The notes beneath the pieces were generated by a model. That model was not told the origin of the DNA and ran no database searches. It worked only from the letters and a program-made list of their open reading frames with translations. The translations under genes and the position numbers were made by a program. Positions 1 to 9,860 of a stretch of DNA of 64,000 bases are shown here, piece after piece. Location: assembly GCA_944388145.1 (NCBI GenBank), contig CALXHQ010000001.1, forward strand, positions 248,001 through 312,000. Direction: 5' to 3'. Positions within the stretch are counted from its first letter, which is position 1; each line of letters starts with the position of its first letter. Origin of the DNA: an uncultured Gemmiger sp. GTDB lineage: Bacteria > Bacillota > Clostridia > Oscillospirales > Ruminococcaceae.

Positions 1-170
1 GGCATCCAGGGCAGCATGGTGTGAATGACTACCCGCACATCTGCCATATCGCCATCAAAACGCAGCAAGATCGCAATCAGGTAGGACAGTGCGATCAGCC
101 CGCAATCCAGGCACATCAATGCAATGCGCCGGGGCAGCCCTTTGATGATTTGTCCGTTTTCCTGTTTCAT
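1..170 (-). CDS. N-terminus of CapD/FlaA1-like polysaccharide biosynthesis protein (partial)
   Basis: The ATG at 168-170 opens a minus-strand frame that stays open to the window edge, giving 56 residues. They contain the arginine-rich start and first membrane segment seen in membrane-bound nucleoside-diphosphate-sugar 4,6-dehydratases of the CapD/FlaA1/PglF type, including CLDCGLIALSYLIAILLRFD, where the segment ends in the family's Leu-Leu-Arg-Phe-Asp sequence. These enzymes make UDP-sugar intermediates for capsule, O-glycans or glycoprotein sugars. A GGAG-like ribosome binding site lies about 10 nt upstream. The catalytic NAD-binding domain lies outside the window, so the assignment rests on the N-terminal segment only. 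Confidence 0.6.
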   Translation of the reverse strand, partial: MKQENGQIIKGLPRRIALMCLDCGLIALSYLIAILLRFDGDMADVRVVIHTMLPWM

Positions 171-525
171 TCCATCTATTCTCCATCGTTCCGGTGCCGG
201 GCCGCTCTCCCCTGCCGGAATCTGTCCGCAGCAAAACCGCCGCACTCTTGTTCGGCTCGCAATTCTGCCCACACGGTATTTCTATCAAGCTGCGCCCACC
301 GCCGGCAGGCAATGCACATTTTGATTTTTCCGGGTTCTGATGCAGCCCAGGTCAGCCAGCCAAAAACGGGTGGCCGGGCACTTTGCCGTGCCGCCTGTTC
401 CGACAGGACAAAAACTCCTGTTTGTATTATAACACAAGTTTGCTCCGTTTGCCGAGGTTGTTTCCGGCAAGCGGAGCAAAAAGTGCACAAAAATGTGCAT
501 TGTGTTTTGTGTAGAGTGTTCCGTT
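171..525. other. Gene-free spacer between the left-edge gene and glmS
   Basis: No convincing coding sequence is seen on either strand. The stretch holds a 16-bp-arm inverted repeat (439-454 with 464-480) and a minus-strand TATAAT (426-431) that could serve the left-edge gene. The rest (about 171-420) shows nothing recognisable; short open frames there lack ribosome binding sites and are out of character with neighbouring proteins. Confidence 0.5.
426..480 (-). promoter_or_regulatory. Inverted repeat overlapping a putative minus-strand promoter
   Basis: Arms at 439-454 and 464-480 (TTTGCTCCG...CGGAGCAAA with an inner TTGCCG/CGGCAA) form a near-perfect hairpin. There is no T-run after it on either strand, so it is not a classic terminator for glmS. 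A minus-strand TATAAT lies at 426-431 and the repeat covers where its -35 would be. It may therefore be an operator for the left-edge gene, or a processed 3' end for glmS. Confidence 0.35.
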
Positions 526-2367
526 TTATTCCACCGTAACGCTCTTGGCCAGGTTGCGGGGCTTATCCACATCCAGGCCCTTGGCACAGCTGACATAGTA
601 AGCCAACAGCTGCAGCGGGATCACCGAAAGGCTGGTGGCAAAGTGCGGGTCGGTGCGGGGCACATAGACAGTGAAATTGGCGGTGTCCTCGATGTTGTAA
701 TTGCCGTAGGTGGTCAGCCCCATCAGGAAAGCGCCGCGGCTTTTGGCCTCCACCATGTTGGAGATGGTCTTTTCATACAGGGCCGGCTGGGTGGCAACCC
801 CCACCACCAGGGTGCCGTTTTCCACCAGCGAGATAGGGCCATGCTTCATCTCGCCGGCAGCAAAAGCTTCCGAGTGGATGTAGCTGATCTCCTTGAACTT
901 CAGGCTGCCCTCCAGTGCCACGGCGTAGTCCAGCCCTCGGCCAATAAAGAAGGCGTCCTTGGCGGAGGCATACTTGCTGGCGAACCATTGGATGCGCTCC
1001 TTGTCCGAGAGGGTCTTGGCGATCTTATCGGGCAGGGCTTCCAGTTCGCCCACCAGGCGGGTGTAGGTTTCCTCGTCCAGCTGGCCGCGCACCCGGCCAA
1101 ACTCGGTGGCCAGCAGGTAGATGGCTGCCAGCTGGGTGGAATAGGCTTTGGTGGTAGCCACGGCAATCTCGGGGCCGGCCCAGGTATACAGCACTGCGTC
1201 GGCCTCGCGAGCGATGGAACTGCCCACCACGTTGACAATGCCCAGTGTGCGTACGCCGCGTTCCTTGCACTCCCGCAGGGCGGCCAGGCTGTCGGCGGTC
1301 TCCCCGCTCTGGCTGATGATAATGGCCAGGGAGTTTTCCTCCAGCACAGGGTCGCGGTAGCGGAACTCGCTGGCCACGTCCACCTCCACAGGCAGGCGGG
1401 CCAGGCTTTCAAACACATAACGGGCCGCCACGCCCACATGGTAGGCGGAACCGCAGCCGATGATATACAGCCGCCGGATTCCACGGATCGCTTCCTCGTC
1501 CAGGTTCACCTCAGACAGGTCGATGTGACCCTCCTTAATGCGGGGGGACAGCGTATCCCGAACCGCGGCGGGCTGCTCGTGGATCTCCTTCATCATAAAG
1601 TGCTCAAAGCCGCCCTTTTCGGCTGCCTCGGCATCCCACTCAATGGTGGAAGGGGTCTTTTCGACGGGTTCCTTGTCGATGTTGAAAAACTCGATGGAAT
1701 CGGCTGTCAGGCGGGCGATCTCCAGGTTGTCAATGTAGTAGACCGTGCGGGTATACTTGAGCAGAGCGGGCACATCGCTGGCGATCAGGCTGCCGTTTTC
1801 GGCCTTTCCCACAATCAGCGGGCTGTCCTTGCGCACGGCATAGATGACGCCGGGCTGGTCGGAGAACAGGATGCCCAGGGCATAGCTGCCCCGCACATGC
1901 ATCATCATGCGGGTGATGGCGTCCAGAGGGTCGCCGGCAGACACACCCGTGTAGTAAAAGTCCAGCAGCTGGGCCACCACTTCCGTGTCGGTCTGCGAGG
2001 CGAAGGAGAACCCCTTGGCGATCAGACGGTCCTTCAGCTCCTGAAAGTTTTCGATGATGCCGTTGTGCACCACCGCGATCTTTTGATCGCGGGAATAATG
2101 GGGGTGTGCATTGACCACCGACGGCTCACCATGGGTAGCCCAGCGGGTATGGCCGATCCCGCAGTTGCCCGGCACCGTGCTGCCGCCGTCGGTCATCTCA
2201 GACAGCACACGCAGGCGGCCTTTGGCCTTGACAATCTCAATCTTGCCGGCAGCATTCTGCACAGCGATACCGGCGGAGTCATAGCCGCGGTATTCCAGTT
2301 TGGCCAGTCCGTCCAGCAGGATGGGCGCCGCCTGAGCAGCGCCGGTAAAACCTACAATTCCACACAT
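526..2367 (-). CDS. glmS: Glutamine--fructose-6-phosphate aminotransferase (isomerizing)
   Basis: 613 residues, the normal length for GlmS. The protein starts MCGIVGFTG, so Cys2 becomes the N-terminal nucleophile of the glutaminase (class II amidotransferase) domain, roughly residues 1-240. Two SIS sugar-isomerase domains follow, and the protein ends in the family's conserved tail (NLAKSVTVE). It converts fructose 6-phosphate and glutamine to glucosamine 6-phosphate, the entry step to UDP-GlcNAc for peptidoglycan. A GGGGAGG ribosome binding site sits about 7 nt before the ATG. GlmM, the next enzyme of the pathway, is encoded at 30947-32353. The 173-bp upstream gap holds three hairpins but nothing I can match to the glmS ribozyme found in many Firmicutes. 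Confidence 0.97.
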   Translation of the reverse strand: MCGIVGFTGAAQAAPILLDGLAKLEYRGYDSAGIAVQNAAGKIEIVKAKGRLRVLSEMTDGGSTVPGNCGIGHTRWATHGEPSVVNAHPHYSRDQKIAVVHNGIIENFQELKDRLIAKGFSFASQTDTEVVAQLLDFYYTGVSAGDPLDAITRMMMHVRGSYALGILFSDQPGVIYAVRKDSPLIVGKAENGSLIASDVPALLKYTRTVYYIDNLEIARLTADSIEFFNIDKEPVEKTPSTIEWDAEAAEKGGFEHFMMKEIHEQPAAVRDTLSPRIKEGHIDLSEVNLDEEAIRGIRRLYIIGCGSAYHVGVAARYVFESLARLPVEVDVASEFRYRDPVLEENSLAIIISQSGETADSLAALRECKERGVRTLGIVNVVGSSIAREADAVLYTWAGPEIAVATTKAYSTQLAAIYLLATEFGRVRGQLDEETYTRLVGELEALPDKIAKTLSDKERIQWFASKYASAKDAFFIGRGLDYAVALEGSLKFKEISYIHSEAFAAGEMKHGPISLVENGTLVVGVATQPALYEKTISNMVEAKSRGAFLMGLTTYGNYNIEDTANFTVYVPRTDPHFATSLSVIPLQLLAYYVSCAKGLDVDKPRNLAKSVTVE

Positions 2368-2404
2368 ATCGGTTTTTCCTCCCCTTTATCTCTCAATGTC
2401 TGCC

Positions 2405-2516
2405 GGTGCCATCCTGCGGCACCCATTCCACCATATGCAAGGCACCGCTGCCGTTTGCCGCACAGTGTGCAGCAAACGGAAACAGCGGAGCGGCTCAGCC
2501 TGGGCCCGCTCCGCTG
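2405..2516 (-). promoter_or_regulatory. Three consecutive hairpins between sortase and glmS
   Basis: Arms are 2483-2493/2506-2516 (CAGCGGAGCGG with its complement), 2452-2458/2472-2478 (CGTTTGC) and 2405-2410/2418-2423 (GGTGCC). The first lies right behind the sortase stop codon and is followed on the minus strand by a poor T-run (TTTCCGTTT), so it may be a weak terminator. The other two would lie in the glmS leader if transcription reads through. I could not find the conserved core of the glmS ribozyme here. No clear promoter is seen directly in front of glmS. Confidence 0.4.
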
Positions 2517-2540
2517 CGGTTCCGATGAATGGCGAAAGAA

Positions 2541-3476
2541 TCAATCAACCTTGCGGGCACACACCACAAAACGGCCGTTGCCCACAGAATACTCACAGGT
2601 GGAAAGGGTCAGCAGCTGGTCACCGTAGACCGGCGTGATACCGGAATCCACACTGCTGCGCCGTTTGACCTCGTCCACAAAGGTGTTGAACGTCTCTTCA
2701 TCCATGTTCTGGTAGGTATTGTACGGGAAGGGATCATTGACAATGTCAATGGGGAAAGCGGCAAACACCTCATAAGTACCATCCCCGTACAGCGTGTCAA
2801 ACTCAATGGTAGGGTGTTCCTCATAGTAGGAGGCCTGCTTGTAATTGGTCAGGCTGCCGAACATGGTGCCAGACTTCATGTGGTGGCCGTAGATTACCAG
2901 GTTGTTGCTGGCGCCCTCCCCTGCCAGGACACAATCCGCATCCAGATAGGGCACGCCGTAATCGTCGTACTCGCCCTGGAAATTGTGGCGGAGGTAAAAG
3001 TCCCGGTTTTCCACCGCAGACTGCATCACCGGGAAGTCCACATTGGTGCCCTCGATGCTGATCCAACCCACAAAGTCCGGGTTAAGCTCCACCAGTCGGG
3101 CAAATTTTTGGGCGTTGGTTTCAACGGTATCGCCCTCCCCGCCGGTGGTTCCCTGGTCGGACGGCTCACTGATCAGGGCATGCAGATCAGCCATCTCGCT
3201 TTCCATCGCGCGGTCGTCCAAAAAACGTTTACCCAACAGCCCCGCACAGACCAGAAAAATCAGGGCGAAGATTCCGATGGCAATGTTATAGAGAATGTCC
3301 GTTCCCTTGGACTTTTTGCTCTTCTTGCGGCGCCCTGCAGGCTTGCCGCCCCGGGACGGCCGGCCGCCCCCTTGCGGGAAGCTGTCATCCTGGTCCTGAT
3401 CGTAAAATCTGCTGCCGCCCTCAGCAAACAGGGGCGCCGGCTGGCGCTGCTGATGCGGATGGTGTTGTTCAGACAT
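2541..3476 (-). CDS. srtB: Class B sortase
   Basis: 311 residues from the ATG at 3474-3476. That start is chosen because GGGAGG lies 10 nt before it; an in-frame ATG 8 codons upstream has no such site. The N-terminal 75 residues are polar and basic (Gln/His/Arg/Lys-rich), followed by one membrane segment, so the enzyme is anchored with its catalytic domain outside. Catalytic residues are visible: His in YGHHMKSG, Cys in TLSTC (about residue 294) and Arg in GNGRFVV, in the class B arrangement. Sortases cleave an LPxTG-like or NPxTN-like signal on a substrate and join it to peptidoglycan or a pilin. No substrate or pilin gene is adjacent, so its target is unknown. Confidence 0.9.
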   Translation of the reverse strand: MSEQHHPHQQRQPAPLFAEGGSRFYDQDQDDSFPQGGGRPSRGGKPAGRRKKSKKSKGTDILYNIAIGIFALIFLVCAGLLGKRFLDDRAMESEMADLHALISEPSDQGTTGGEGDTVETNAQKFARLVELNPDFVGWISIEGTNVDFPVMQSAVENRDFYLRHNFQGEYDDYGVPYLDADCVLAGEGASNNLVIYGHHMKSGTMFGSLTNYKQASYYEEHPTIEFDTLYGDGTYEVFAAFPIDIVNDPFPYNTYQNMDEETFNTFVDEVKRRSSVDSGITPVYGDQLLTLSTCEYSVGNGRFVVCARKVD

Positions 3477-3509
3477 GCGGTTTGCACCTCCCTGTACCAC
3501 ATTGTTCTC

Positions 3510-3538
3510 ATATTACCCCAAAATGGCGGAGATTGCAA
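3510..3538 (-). promoter_or_regulatory. Promoter for the sortase gene
   Basis: On the minus strand TTGCAA (3533-3538) and TAATAT (3510-3515) are separated by 17 nt, and the sortase ribosome binding site follows about 20 nt downstream. This fits a sigma-A promoter. Confidence 0.55.
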
Positions 3539-3562
3539 GTTTTCGCCGTGAGAAGACCGGCA

Positions 3563-3617
3563 AAATGCCCTCCGGCAGGCATCCGCCGCGCAGGGCGCAT
3601 GTCGCCGGAGGGCATTT
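3563..3617. terminator. Terminator behind the PTS gene
   Basis: Arms 3564-3577 and 3604-3617 (AAATGCCCTCCGGC and its complement) form a 14-bp stem. On the minus strand it is followed by TTTT (3563-3566), placing it as the terminator of the upstream beta-glucoside operon. Confidence 0.75.
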
Positions 3618-3651
3618 GGGGTTCATGGATAACGGTTGGACAAACGGCAGG

Positions 3652-5055
3652 TCAGGCGGTCTGCTTTTCACTTTCGTCCAGCTTGCCGCGCTTGTCCCAG
3701 ACGCTGTACAGCACCAGGCAGACCACAAAGGAAACCACCATAGCAATGGCTGTGCCAATGCAGGCATTGACAAAGTTGCCCATGCCGTCACCGCCAATGT
3801 AGGCGGGCAGGACCAGCAGTCCCGGCGAACCGGTGGCATAGCGGCCAACGCCGGTGATTCCCAGGTAAAGGCCGCCCACACCGCCGCCGACCATGGCCGC
3901 GATCAGGGGGTAGATAAAGCGCAGGTTGACGCCGTAGAGCACCGGCTCAGTGATGCCCAGCACGCCGGTCAGACCGGCGGAAGCTGCCAGCTGCTTGGTG
4001 TTCTTGTTGCGGCTGCGCAACGCAACTGCCAGGCCGGCAGCGCCCTGGGCCACATTGGAGGTGAGCATGCCGGGGCCGACCACGGTATCAAATCCGGCTG
4101 TCGTAATATTGTTGGTTCCGATGGGGATCAGGCCGTAGTGGGTGCCTGTCATGACCAGCAGCGGGTTGAAGATGCCCACCAGCGTGGGAACCAGCCAGCC
4201 AGCAGTGGCGGTCAGCCAGGTAAAGAAGGCAGCGATCAGGTCGCCGATCCAGGTGCCGATGGGGCCCAGAACCAGAACCGTAACGGTGCCCGCCACAAAA
4301 ATGCTGGCCAGCGGCACCGAGAAGAACTTGATTGCCTGGGGAGAGATCTTCTGTACAAAGTGCTCGACAACAGACATGAACCAGACCCCCAGCAGAATGG
4401 GAACCACGCTGGAGCTATAACTGGCCTGGGTGACGGGGAGACCAAACAGATGGACGGCTTCTTCCCCGGCCAGCAGCGTGACAAACTGCGGGTAGACCAG
4501 GATGCCGCCCAGCGCCATGGCAACATACTGGTTGCACTTGAAGCTGCGGGCCGCCGATGCACCCAGCAGAATCGGCAGGAAGTAGAACGCCGAGTCCGCA
4601 AAGGCGTTCAGAATGGTATAAGTTTGGGTGGTGTTGTCCAGCCAGCCCAGCGTGACAAACAGCGCCATAAAGGCCTTGAGCAGACCGGCGCCGGTGATCG
4701 CGGGGATGATGGGCTGAAAGACGCTGGCAATGGCCTCCAGCACGCGGCTGAGCGGCGAGCGGGTGTCCGCCTTGGCGGCTTTGGGGTCCTCGACAGCGGC
4801 AGCCGTCTCAAAGCCGCCCAGCGCCACCACCTGCTGGTAGACCTGGGGCACATCCGGGCCGATGACCACCTGATACTGGCCGCCGGCATTGATCACCGAA
4901 AGAACCCCCTTGGTGGCCTTGATGGCGTCGGTGTTGGCCTTGCTCTCATCCTTGAGGGTGAAGCGCAGCCGTGTGGCGCAGTGCACCACTTTATCGACGT
5001 TTTCCTTGCCGCCGACATTTTCCAGAATCGTGGCTGCGAGCTGTTTAAAATCCAT
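3652..5055 (-). CDS. PTS beta-glucoside-type transporter, EIIBC
   Basis: 467 residues from the ATG at 5053-5055, which has AACCTCC (an AGGAGGT-type site on the minus strand) just upstream. Residues 1-85 form the EIIB domain with the phosphorylated Cys26 in VVHCATRLRF. The remainder is a polytopic EIIC domain of the glucose/beta-glucoside superfamily with about ten hydrophobic segments. The protein ends after EIIC with no EIIA domain, so phosphate must come from an EIIA encoded elsewhere. It imports and phosphorylates a sugar, probably a beta-glucoside, since the gene directly upstream on the same strand is a family 1 6-phospho-glycosidase. Trehalose or sucrose EIIBC proteins share this layout, so specificity is inferred from context. 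Confidence 0.88.
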   Translation of the reverse strand: MDFKQLAATILENVGGKENVDKVVHCATRLRFTLKDESKANTDAIKATKGVLSVINAGGQYQVVIGPDVPQVYQQVVALGGFETAAAVEDPKAAKADTRSPLSRVLEAIASVFQPIIPAITGAGLLKAFMALFVTLGWLDNTTQTYTILNAFADSAFYFLPILLGASAARSFKCNQYVAMALGGILVYPQFVTLLAGEEAVHLFGLPVTQASYSSSVVPILLGVWFMSVVEHFVQKISPQAIKFFSVPLASIFVAGTVTVLVLGPIGTWIGDLIAAFFTWLTATAGWLVPTLVGIFNPLLVMTGTHYGLIPIGTNNITTAGFDTVVGPGMLTSNVAQGAAGLAVALRSRNKNTKQLAASAGLTGVLGITEPVLYGVNLRFIYPLIAAMVGGGVGGLYLGITGVGRYATGSPGLLVLPAYIGGDGMGNFVNACIGTAIAMVVSFVVCLVLYSVWDKRGKLDESEKQTA

Positions 5056-5146
5056 AGAAAAACCTCCTGTCAGACATATGCAAACGGCAAAGGCCCGGAG
5101 GGGCCCAGTCAATCCCGAGCGCTGAAAAGTTTGCAAACCAGGGCGG

Positions 5147-5220
5147 ATGCCAAGCAAAAAGCCGCTGAAGCCTCAGGCGTATTCCAAGTTTTTTTGCTGC
5201 GGTGCAGCCGCGGCTTTTGT
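5147..5220 (-). promoter_or_regulatory. Attenuator-like inverted repeat between glycosidase and PTS genes
   Basis: On the minus strand AAAAGCCGC near 5210-5220 can pair with GCGGCTTTTTGC near 5154-5165, the latter supplying a T-run, with further short hairpins in the loop. This looks like a terminator or attenuator inside the bgl operon, which would lower expression of the transporter relative to the glycosidase. No clear match to the RAT antiterminator of LicT/BglG was seen. Confidence 0.4.
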
Positions 5221-5262
5221 TTGCAGAGGAGGGCGGCGCCGCGGAATTGTTCAGGCACACCC

Positions 5263-6771
<1,509 letters not shown>

Positions 6772-6781
6772 TTAGGCACCC

Positions 6782-7420
6782 TCACAGCGTGGAATACCCG
6801 TAGCTGTTCACCAGGGCATCGATCCGCTGCCCCGCCTTGCAGAAGGGACACACATGGGAATCGTAGCTCTGATAATCCGGCAGATCGGTGGGGTCAAAGA
6901 TGGACATGACGGGGAATCCCTCGCACTCTTTGACCGTGGCGAAGATGGCCGTCAACCCCGCCACCATGCCGCCATAGTAGTTCACGGCCTCGATGGCGGA
7001 TTTCATGGTATAACCGGTGGTGACCGATGCCGCCAGGATCAGCACATGTTTGCCGGTGATCATGGCAGCCAGATTTTCCCGGAACAAAAGCTGGCTGCCG
7101 GTGGTGTGCTCCGGCGTGACCACATAGATGGTCTGGTGGGCGTTCATATTCACAAAGCCATCCCGTGTCAGCTCACTGGCCAGGCAAGCGCCGATCACTT
7201 CGGTGCCGTCCAGGCAAAGGACCGTATCCACCACCGTGGTTGCCTTGTAAGTGGAGACCAGTTCCCTGGCAACCGCCCGAGCCTCGGACAGGCGGCTTTT
7301 GGGCATGGTAACATCAATATAATAGTTGATGTGGCTGTGGCTGGTGGCAAAATGGCCTTTTGCCACGCGAAGATACAGGTCTGCTTTCTTGGTGGGAATC
7401 TTTACCAGGTGAATCGCCAT
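6782..7420 (-). CDS. Phosphoribosyltransferase, orotate/PyrE-like family
   Basis: 212 residues. The PRPP-binding loop of type I phosphoribosyltransferases is recognisable as VLILAASVTTGYT near residue 134, after a strand rich in small and hydrophobic residues. The family transfers a base or base-like group to PRPP. Orotate specificity is only a family-level guess, because no other pyrimidine gene is near. The C-terminus carries a CPFC pair (HVCPFCKAGQ), unusual for PyrE and suggestive of a bound metal or a regulatory disulfide. The ATG is preceded by AAAGGAGAC. The gene ends 85 bp before the glycosidase start and may be co-transcribed with it. A palindrome overlies its promoter. Confidence 0.75.
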   Translation of the reverse strand: MAIHLVKIPTKKADLYLRVAKGHFATSHSHINYYIDVTMPKSRLSEARAVARELVSTYKATTVVDTVLCLDGTEVIGACLASELTRDGFVNMNAHQTIYVVTPEHTTGSQLLFRENLAAMITGKHVLILAASVTTGYTMKSAIEAVNYYGGMVAGLTAIFATVKECEGFPVMSIFDPTDLPDYQSYDSHVCPFCKAGQRIDALVNSYGYSTL

Positions 7421-7510
7421 GTTCTCTGTCTCCTTTCAGGACCCGGTCTTTGGGGTGGTGCTCTAAACAGGCCGAGTGCCCAGGCGCAGACAGCCACCCC
7501 GGACCTATCT

Positions 7511-7550
7511 GATACTATCTATTGTATCGTTAAACATCCCTGTTCCGCAA
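7511..7550 (-). promoter_or_regulatory. Promoter with overlapping palindrome for the phosphoribosyltransferase
   Basis: The minus strand shows TTGCGG (7545-7550), an 18-nt spacer and TACAAT (7521-7526). A small palindrome GATAC-N8-GTATC (7511-7528) covers the -10 and could be a repressor site. The other parts of the 7421-7670 spacer hold no gene that I can see. Confidence 0.5.
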
Positions 7551-7647
7551 GTCATCCGGAGCCGGAAAAACCGCCAAAATCGCAGCGGAAAATTCAGCAA
7601 TTTGACGCATCCGGTTTTCCCGGCGGATTTCCCGCTTTGCCGGGGCG

Positions 7648-7676
7648 TTTACGAAAAGGCCGCACAATGGTATAAT
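7648..7676 (+). promoter_or_regulatory. Promoter for the dnaD-dnaI pair
   Basis: TTTACG (7648-7653), a 17-nt spacer and a perfect TATAAT (7671-7676) lie 37 nt upstream of the AGGAGG ribosome binding site of the dnaD-like gene. Confidence 0.7.
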
Positions 7677-7722
7677 AGGAGCAGAAAGAGCCGGCTGTGG
7701 ATGCCGGCCGCAGGAGGAACTT

Positions 7723-8634
7723 GTGGGAACGATCTATAAACTGGCCAATCCGGGCGGCGACACCGTCGCAGTACCCCGGTTGGTTTTTTCGCATCTGACG
7801 CGGGTGGACGGCGACACTCTGCGGGTGGCGCTGTATGTGCTGGACAAAAACTGCACCGACCCCCGCACCATTGCCCGGGACCTGGGGCTGAAAAGCATCG
7901 AGGCAGCCAACCGGGCTCTGCAATACTGGTCCGGCGCCGGGCTGCTGGAACCGGACCGCGGGGCGCCTGCCGCTGCGGTGCCGGAACAGCGTTCCGCCGC
8001 CGAGCTGGACCTGACCGCCATCAACGACCCCTATGTATCGGTGCTGTGTGAGGAAGCCCAGACCGCCTTTGGCCGTGCACTGGGCCGCAGCGACCTGCAG
8101 CGGCTGGTGGGGCTTTACCTGACAGATGGATGGCAGCCGGACGTTCTTTTGCTCTGCTGCGCCGAGGTGGCGCGCCGGGGCCAGCGCACGGTGGGGGCCG
8201 TCAGCCGGGAACTGGTGCGGTGGCGCGATGCCGGCGTGGAAACCGGCGAGGACGCCGAGCGGTATCTGCGTCAGGTCAAGCAGCGGGAGGAATGGTGTGC
8301 CGAGGCTGCCAAGCTGTTTGGCACCGATCCGCAGACGCTGACCAGCTGGGAGCGGCGTGCCATTGCCCGCTGGCATGAGGATTGGCACTTTGGCACCGAT
8401 ATGATTGAGGAAGCCCTGCTGCGTGCCGACGCCCACCGCACCGTGCGGTATGTGGACGGCATTTTGCGCAGCTGGCGCAGCCAGGGTCTGACCAACGTGA
8501 AGGCTGTGCGGGGCAAAGGAGCATTGTCCCCGGCCAACATTTTGGCCACCGGCAAGGCACCGGTCAAACAGCCTGCAAAAGACCTGTTCAACCGCAACTG
8601 GAACGCGGTGTTCGATGAGGAAACGGAGGATTGA
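7723..8634 (+). CDS. DnaD-domain replication initiation protein
   Basis: 303 residues starting at GTG 7723-7725, chosen because AGGAGG (7713-7718) sits 4 nt before it. The N-terminal 80 residues look like the winged-helix DnaD/DnaB N-domain (VPRLVFSHL followed by a helix-turn-helix). Residues of about 190-270 form the DnaD C-terminal domain, with WHEDWHFGTDMIEEAL and the conserved Y-D-I-L-x-W helix (YVDGILRSW). DnaD and DnaB of Firmicutes help load the replicative helicase at oriC and at restarted forks. The next gene, 3 bp downstream, is the ATP-binding helicase loader, matching the dnaB-dnaI arrangement in Bacillus, so this protein could fill the DnaB or the DnaD role. Confidence 0.88.
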   Translation: MGTIYKLANPGGDTVAVPRLVFSHLTRVDGDTLRVALYVLDKNCTDPRTIARDLGLKSIEAANRALQYWSGAGLLEPDRGAPAAAVPEQRSAAELDLTAINDPYVSVLCEEAQTAFGRALGRSDLQRLVGLYLTDGWQPDVLLLCCAEVARRGQRTVGAVSRELVRWRDAGVETGEDAERYLRQVKQREEWCAEAAKLFGTDPQTLTSWERRAIARWHEDWHFGTDMIEEALLRADAHRTVRYVDGILRSWRSQGLTNVKAVRGKGALSPANILATGKAPVKQPAKDLFNRNWNAVFDEETED

Positions 8635-8637
8635 TCC

Positions 8638-9606
8638 ATGCGCACCCGCGATGAACTGTTCCGCGCCGCCCAGCGGGAGGTGGCGGCCCGCCGCCAGCGG
8701 GCGGTGACAATGGCTGATGCCACTCGCCGCGAAGCGCTGCGCCGTCACCCGGAGATTGAACAGGCGGAATCCGAGCGTACCCGGTTGGGTGCCGCCTATC
8801 TGATGGCAGCCGCCCGCGGTGCGGACATCACCAAACGGGCACAGGCACAGCGCGCCTTTGAGGAGGCCGGGCACACCGTGGAGCAAGTAATCCGCGCGGC
8901 CGGCTACGATCCCGCCGAGTTTGAGCCCAAATTTGCCTGCCCGATCTGCAAAGACACCGGCGTGGCCGAAGGCAGGCCCTGCCAGTGTGTGGCGGAGCTG
9001 GCCCGCACCCTGCGCCGGGAGGAGATCAACGCCGCATCCCCGCTGGCATTGTGCAGCTTTGATTCTTTCCGTCTGGACCGCTATTCCACCGAGGTGGACC
9101 CCGACCTGGGCGGCCCAGTGCGGGAGTATATGGCCAAGGTGCTGAGCTATTGTCAGCGCTGGGCAGCCAACTTCACCTCCAAAAGCAGCAATATGTTGTT
9201 TATGGGCAGTGCCGGGCTGGGCAAAACCCATCTGGCGCTGGCGGTGGCCGATGCAGTACTGGGCAAAGGCTTCGACGTACTGTACACCAGCTCGGCAGCG
9301 CTGGCCGCCCAGCTGAGCCGGGAGCACTTTGACCGGGACAGTGACGACGATTGGCTGACCGCCTGCAAAGAAGCCGATTTGTTGATTTTGGATGACCTGG
9401 GTACCGAGTTTATGACGCCGCTGGTGGTGAGCATGCTGTATGAACTGGTGAACACTCGCATGCTCTGCCGCCGCCCCACCGTCTATACCACCAACATTGT
9501 GGACCAAAGCGTGTTCGAGGCCCGCTATACCGAGAAGGTCGCCAGCCGGATGCTGGGCAACTGCCGCATCATCAAATTTTTCGGCGCCGACCAGCGGCTG
9601 AAGTAG
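8638..9606 (+). CDS. DnaC/DnaI-type helicase loader ATPase
   Basis: 322 residues. The N-terminal half is a charged helical region, then a Cys4 motif (CPICKDTG...GRPCQC, around residues 100-120) that matches the zinc-binding N-domain of DnaI. The AAA+ domain follows, with Walker A GSAGLGKTHLA near residue 190 and Walker B LLILDDLGTE near residue 250. The protein loads the DnaB-type helicase onto single-stranded DNA. It is translated right after the DnaD-like gene, with the start codon 3 bp after that stop, so the two are clearly co-expressed. IstB-type transposition helpers share the AAA+ core, but the Cys4 domain and the neighbour favour a primosomal loader. Confidence 0.9.
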   Translation: MRTRDELFRAAQREVAARRQRAVTMADATRREALRRHPEIEQAESERTRLGAAYLMAAARGADITKRAQAQRAFEEAGHTVEQVIRAAGYDPAEFEPKFACPICKDTGVAEGRPCQCVAELARTLRREEINAASPLALCSFDSFRLDRYSTEVDPDLGGPVREYMAKVLSYCQRWAANFTSKSSNMLFMGSAGLGKTHLALAVADAVLGKGFDVLYTSSAALAAQLSREHFDRDSDDDWLTACKEADLLILDDLGTEFMTPLVVSMLYELVNTRMLCRRPTVYTTNIVDQSVFEARYTEKVASRMLGNCRIIKFFGADQRLK

Positions 9607-9747
9607 GACCGCCGCATACGCCGGACAGGCGCGGCAAGCGCCCCGGTCTGCGGATGGCCTTCTTTGCAACAATCACGAGTCCCCCCATTGCCCCGTCAGG
9701 GCCGCTGTTCACTTGGCATGCGGTTTTGCCGAGGGTCCAAGACAAGC

Positions 9748-9778
9748 AAAAAAGCACCGGCCGGGCCGGTGCTTTTTG
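9748..9778. terminator. Bidirectional terminator after dnaI-like gene
   Basis: AAAAAGCACCGGCC pairs with GGCCGGTGCTTTTTG around a very small loop, with A-run and T-run on the two sides. It can end the dnaI transcript on the plus strand and the converging YozG/DUF2975 operon on the minus strand. Confidence 0.85.
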
Positions 9779-9860
9779 TTTATGCTTTACTTTTGTCCTG
9801 CCCGGCGCACTGTGCAAGGCAGCGCCAACGACGAACCGGCACGCCCGGAAGCCTTTTCCC

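Noticed and set aside
2368-2540. glmS ribozyme upstream of glmS
   Set aside because: Three hairpins are present but I could not identify the conserved ribozyme core or its cleavage region.
493-2628. Very long open frame on the plus strand across glmS
   Set aside because: It lies opposite glmS, is rich in His/Gly/Gln and has no ribosome binding site; it is a by-product of GC-rich third positions.
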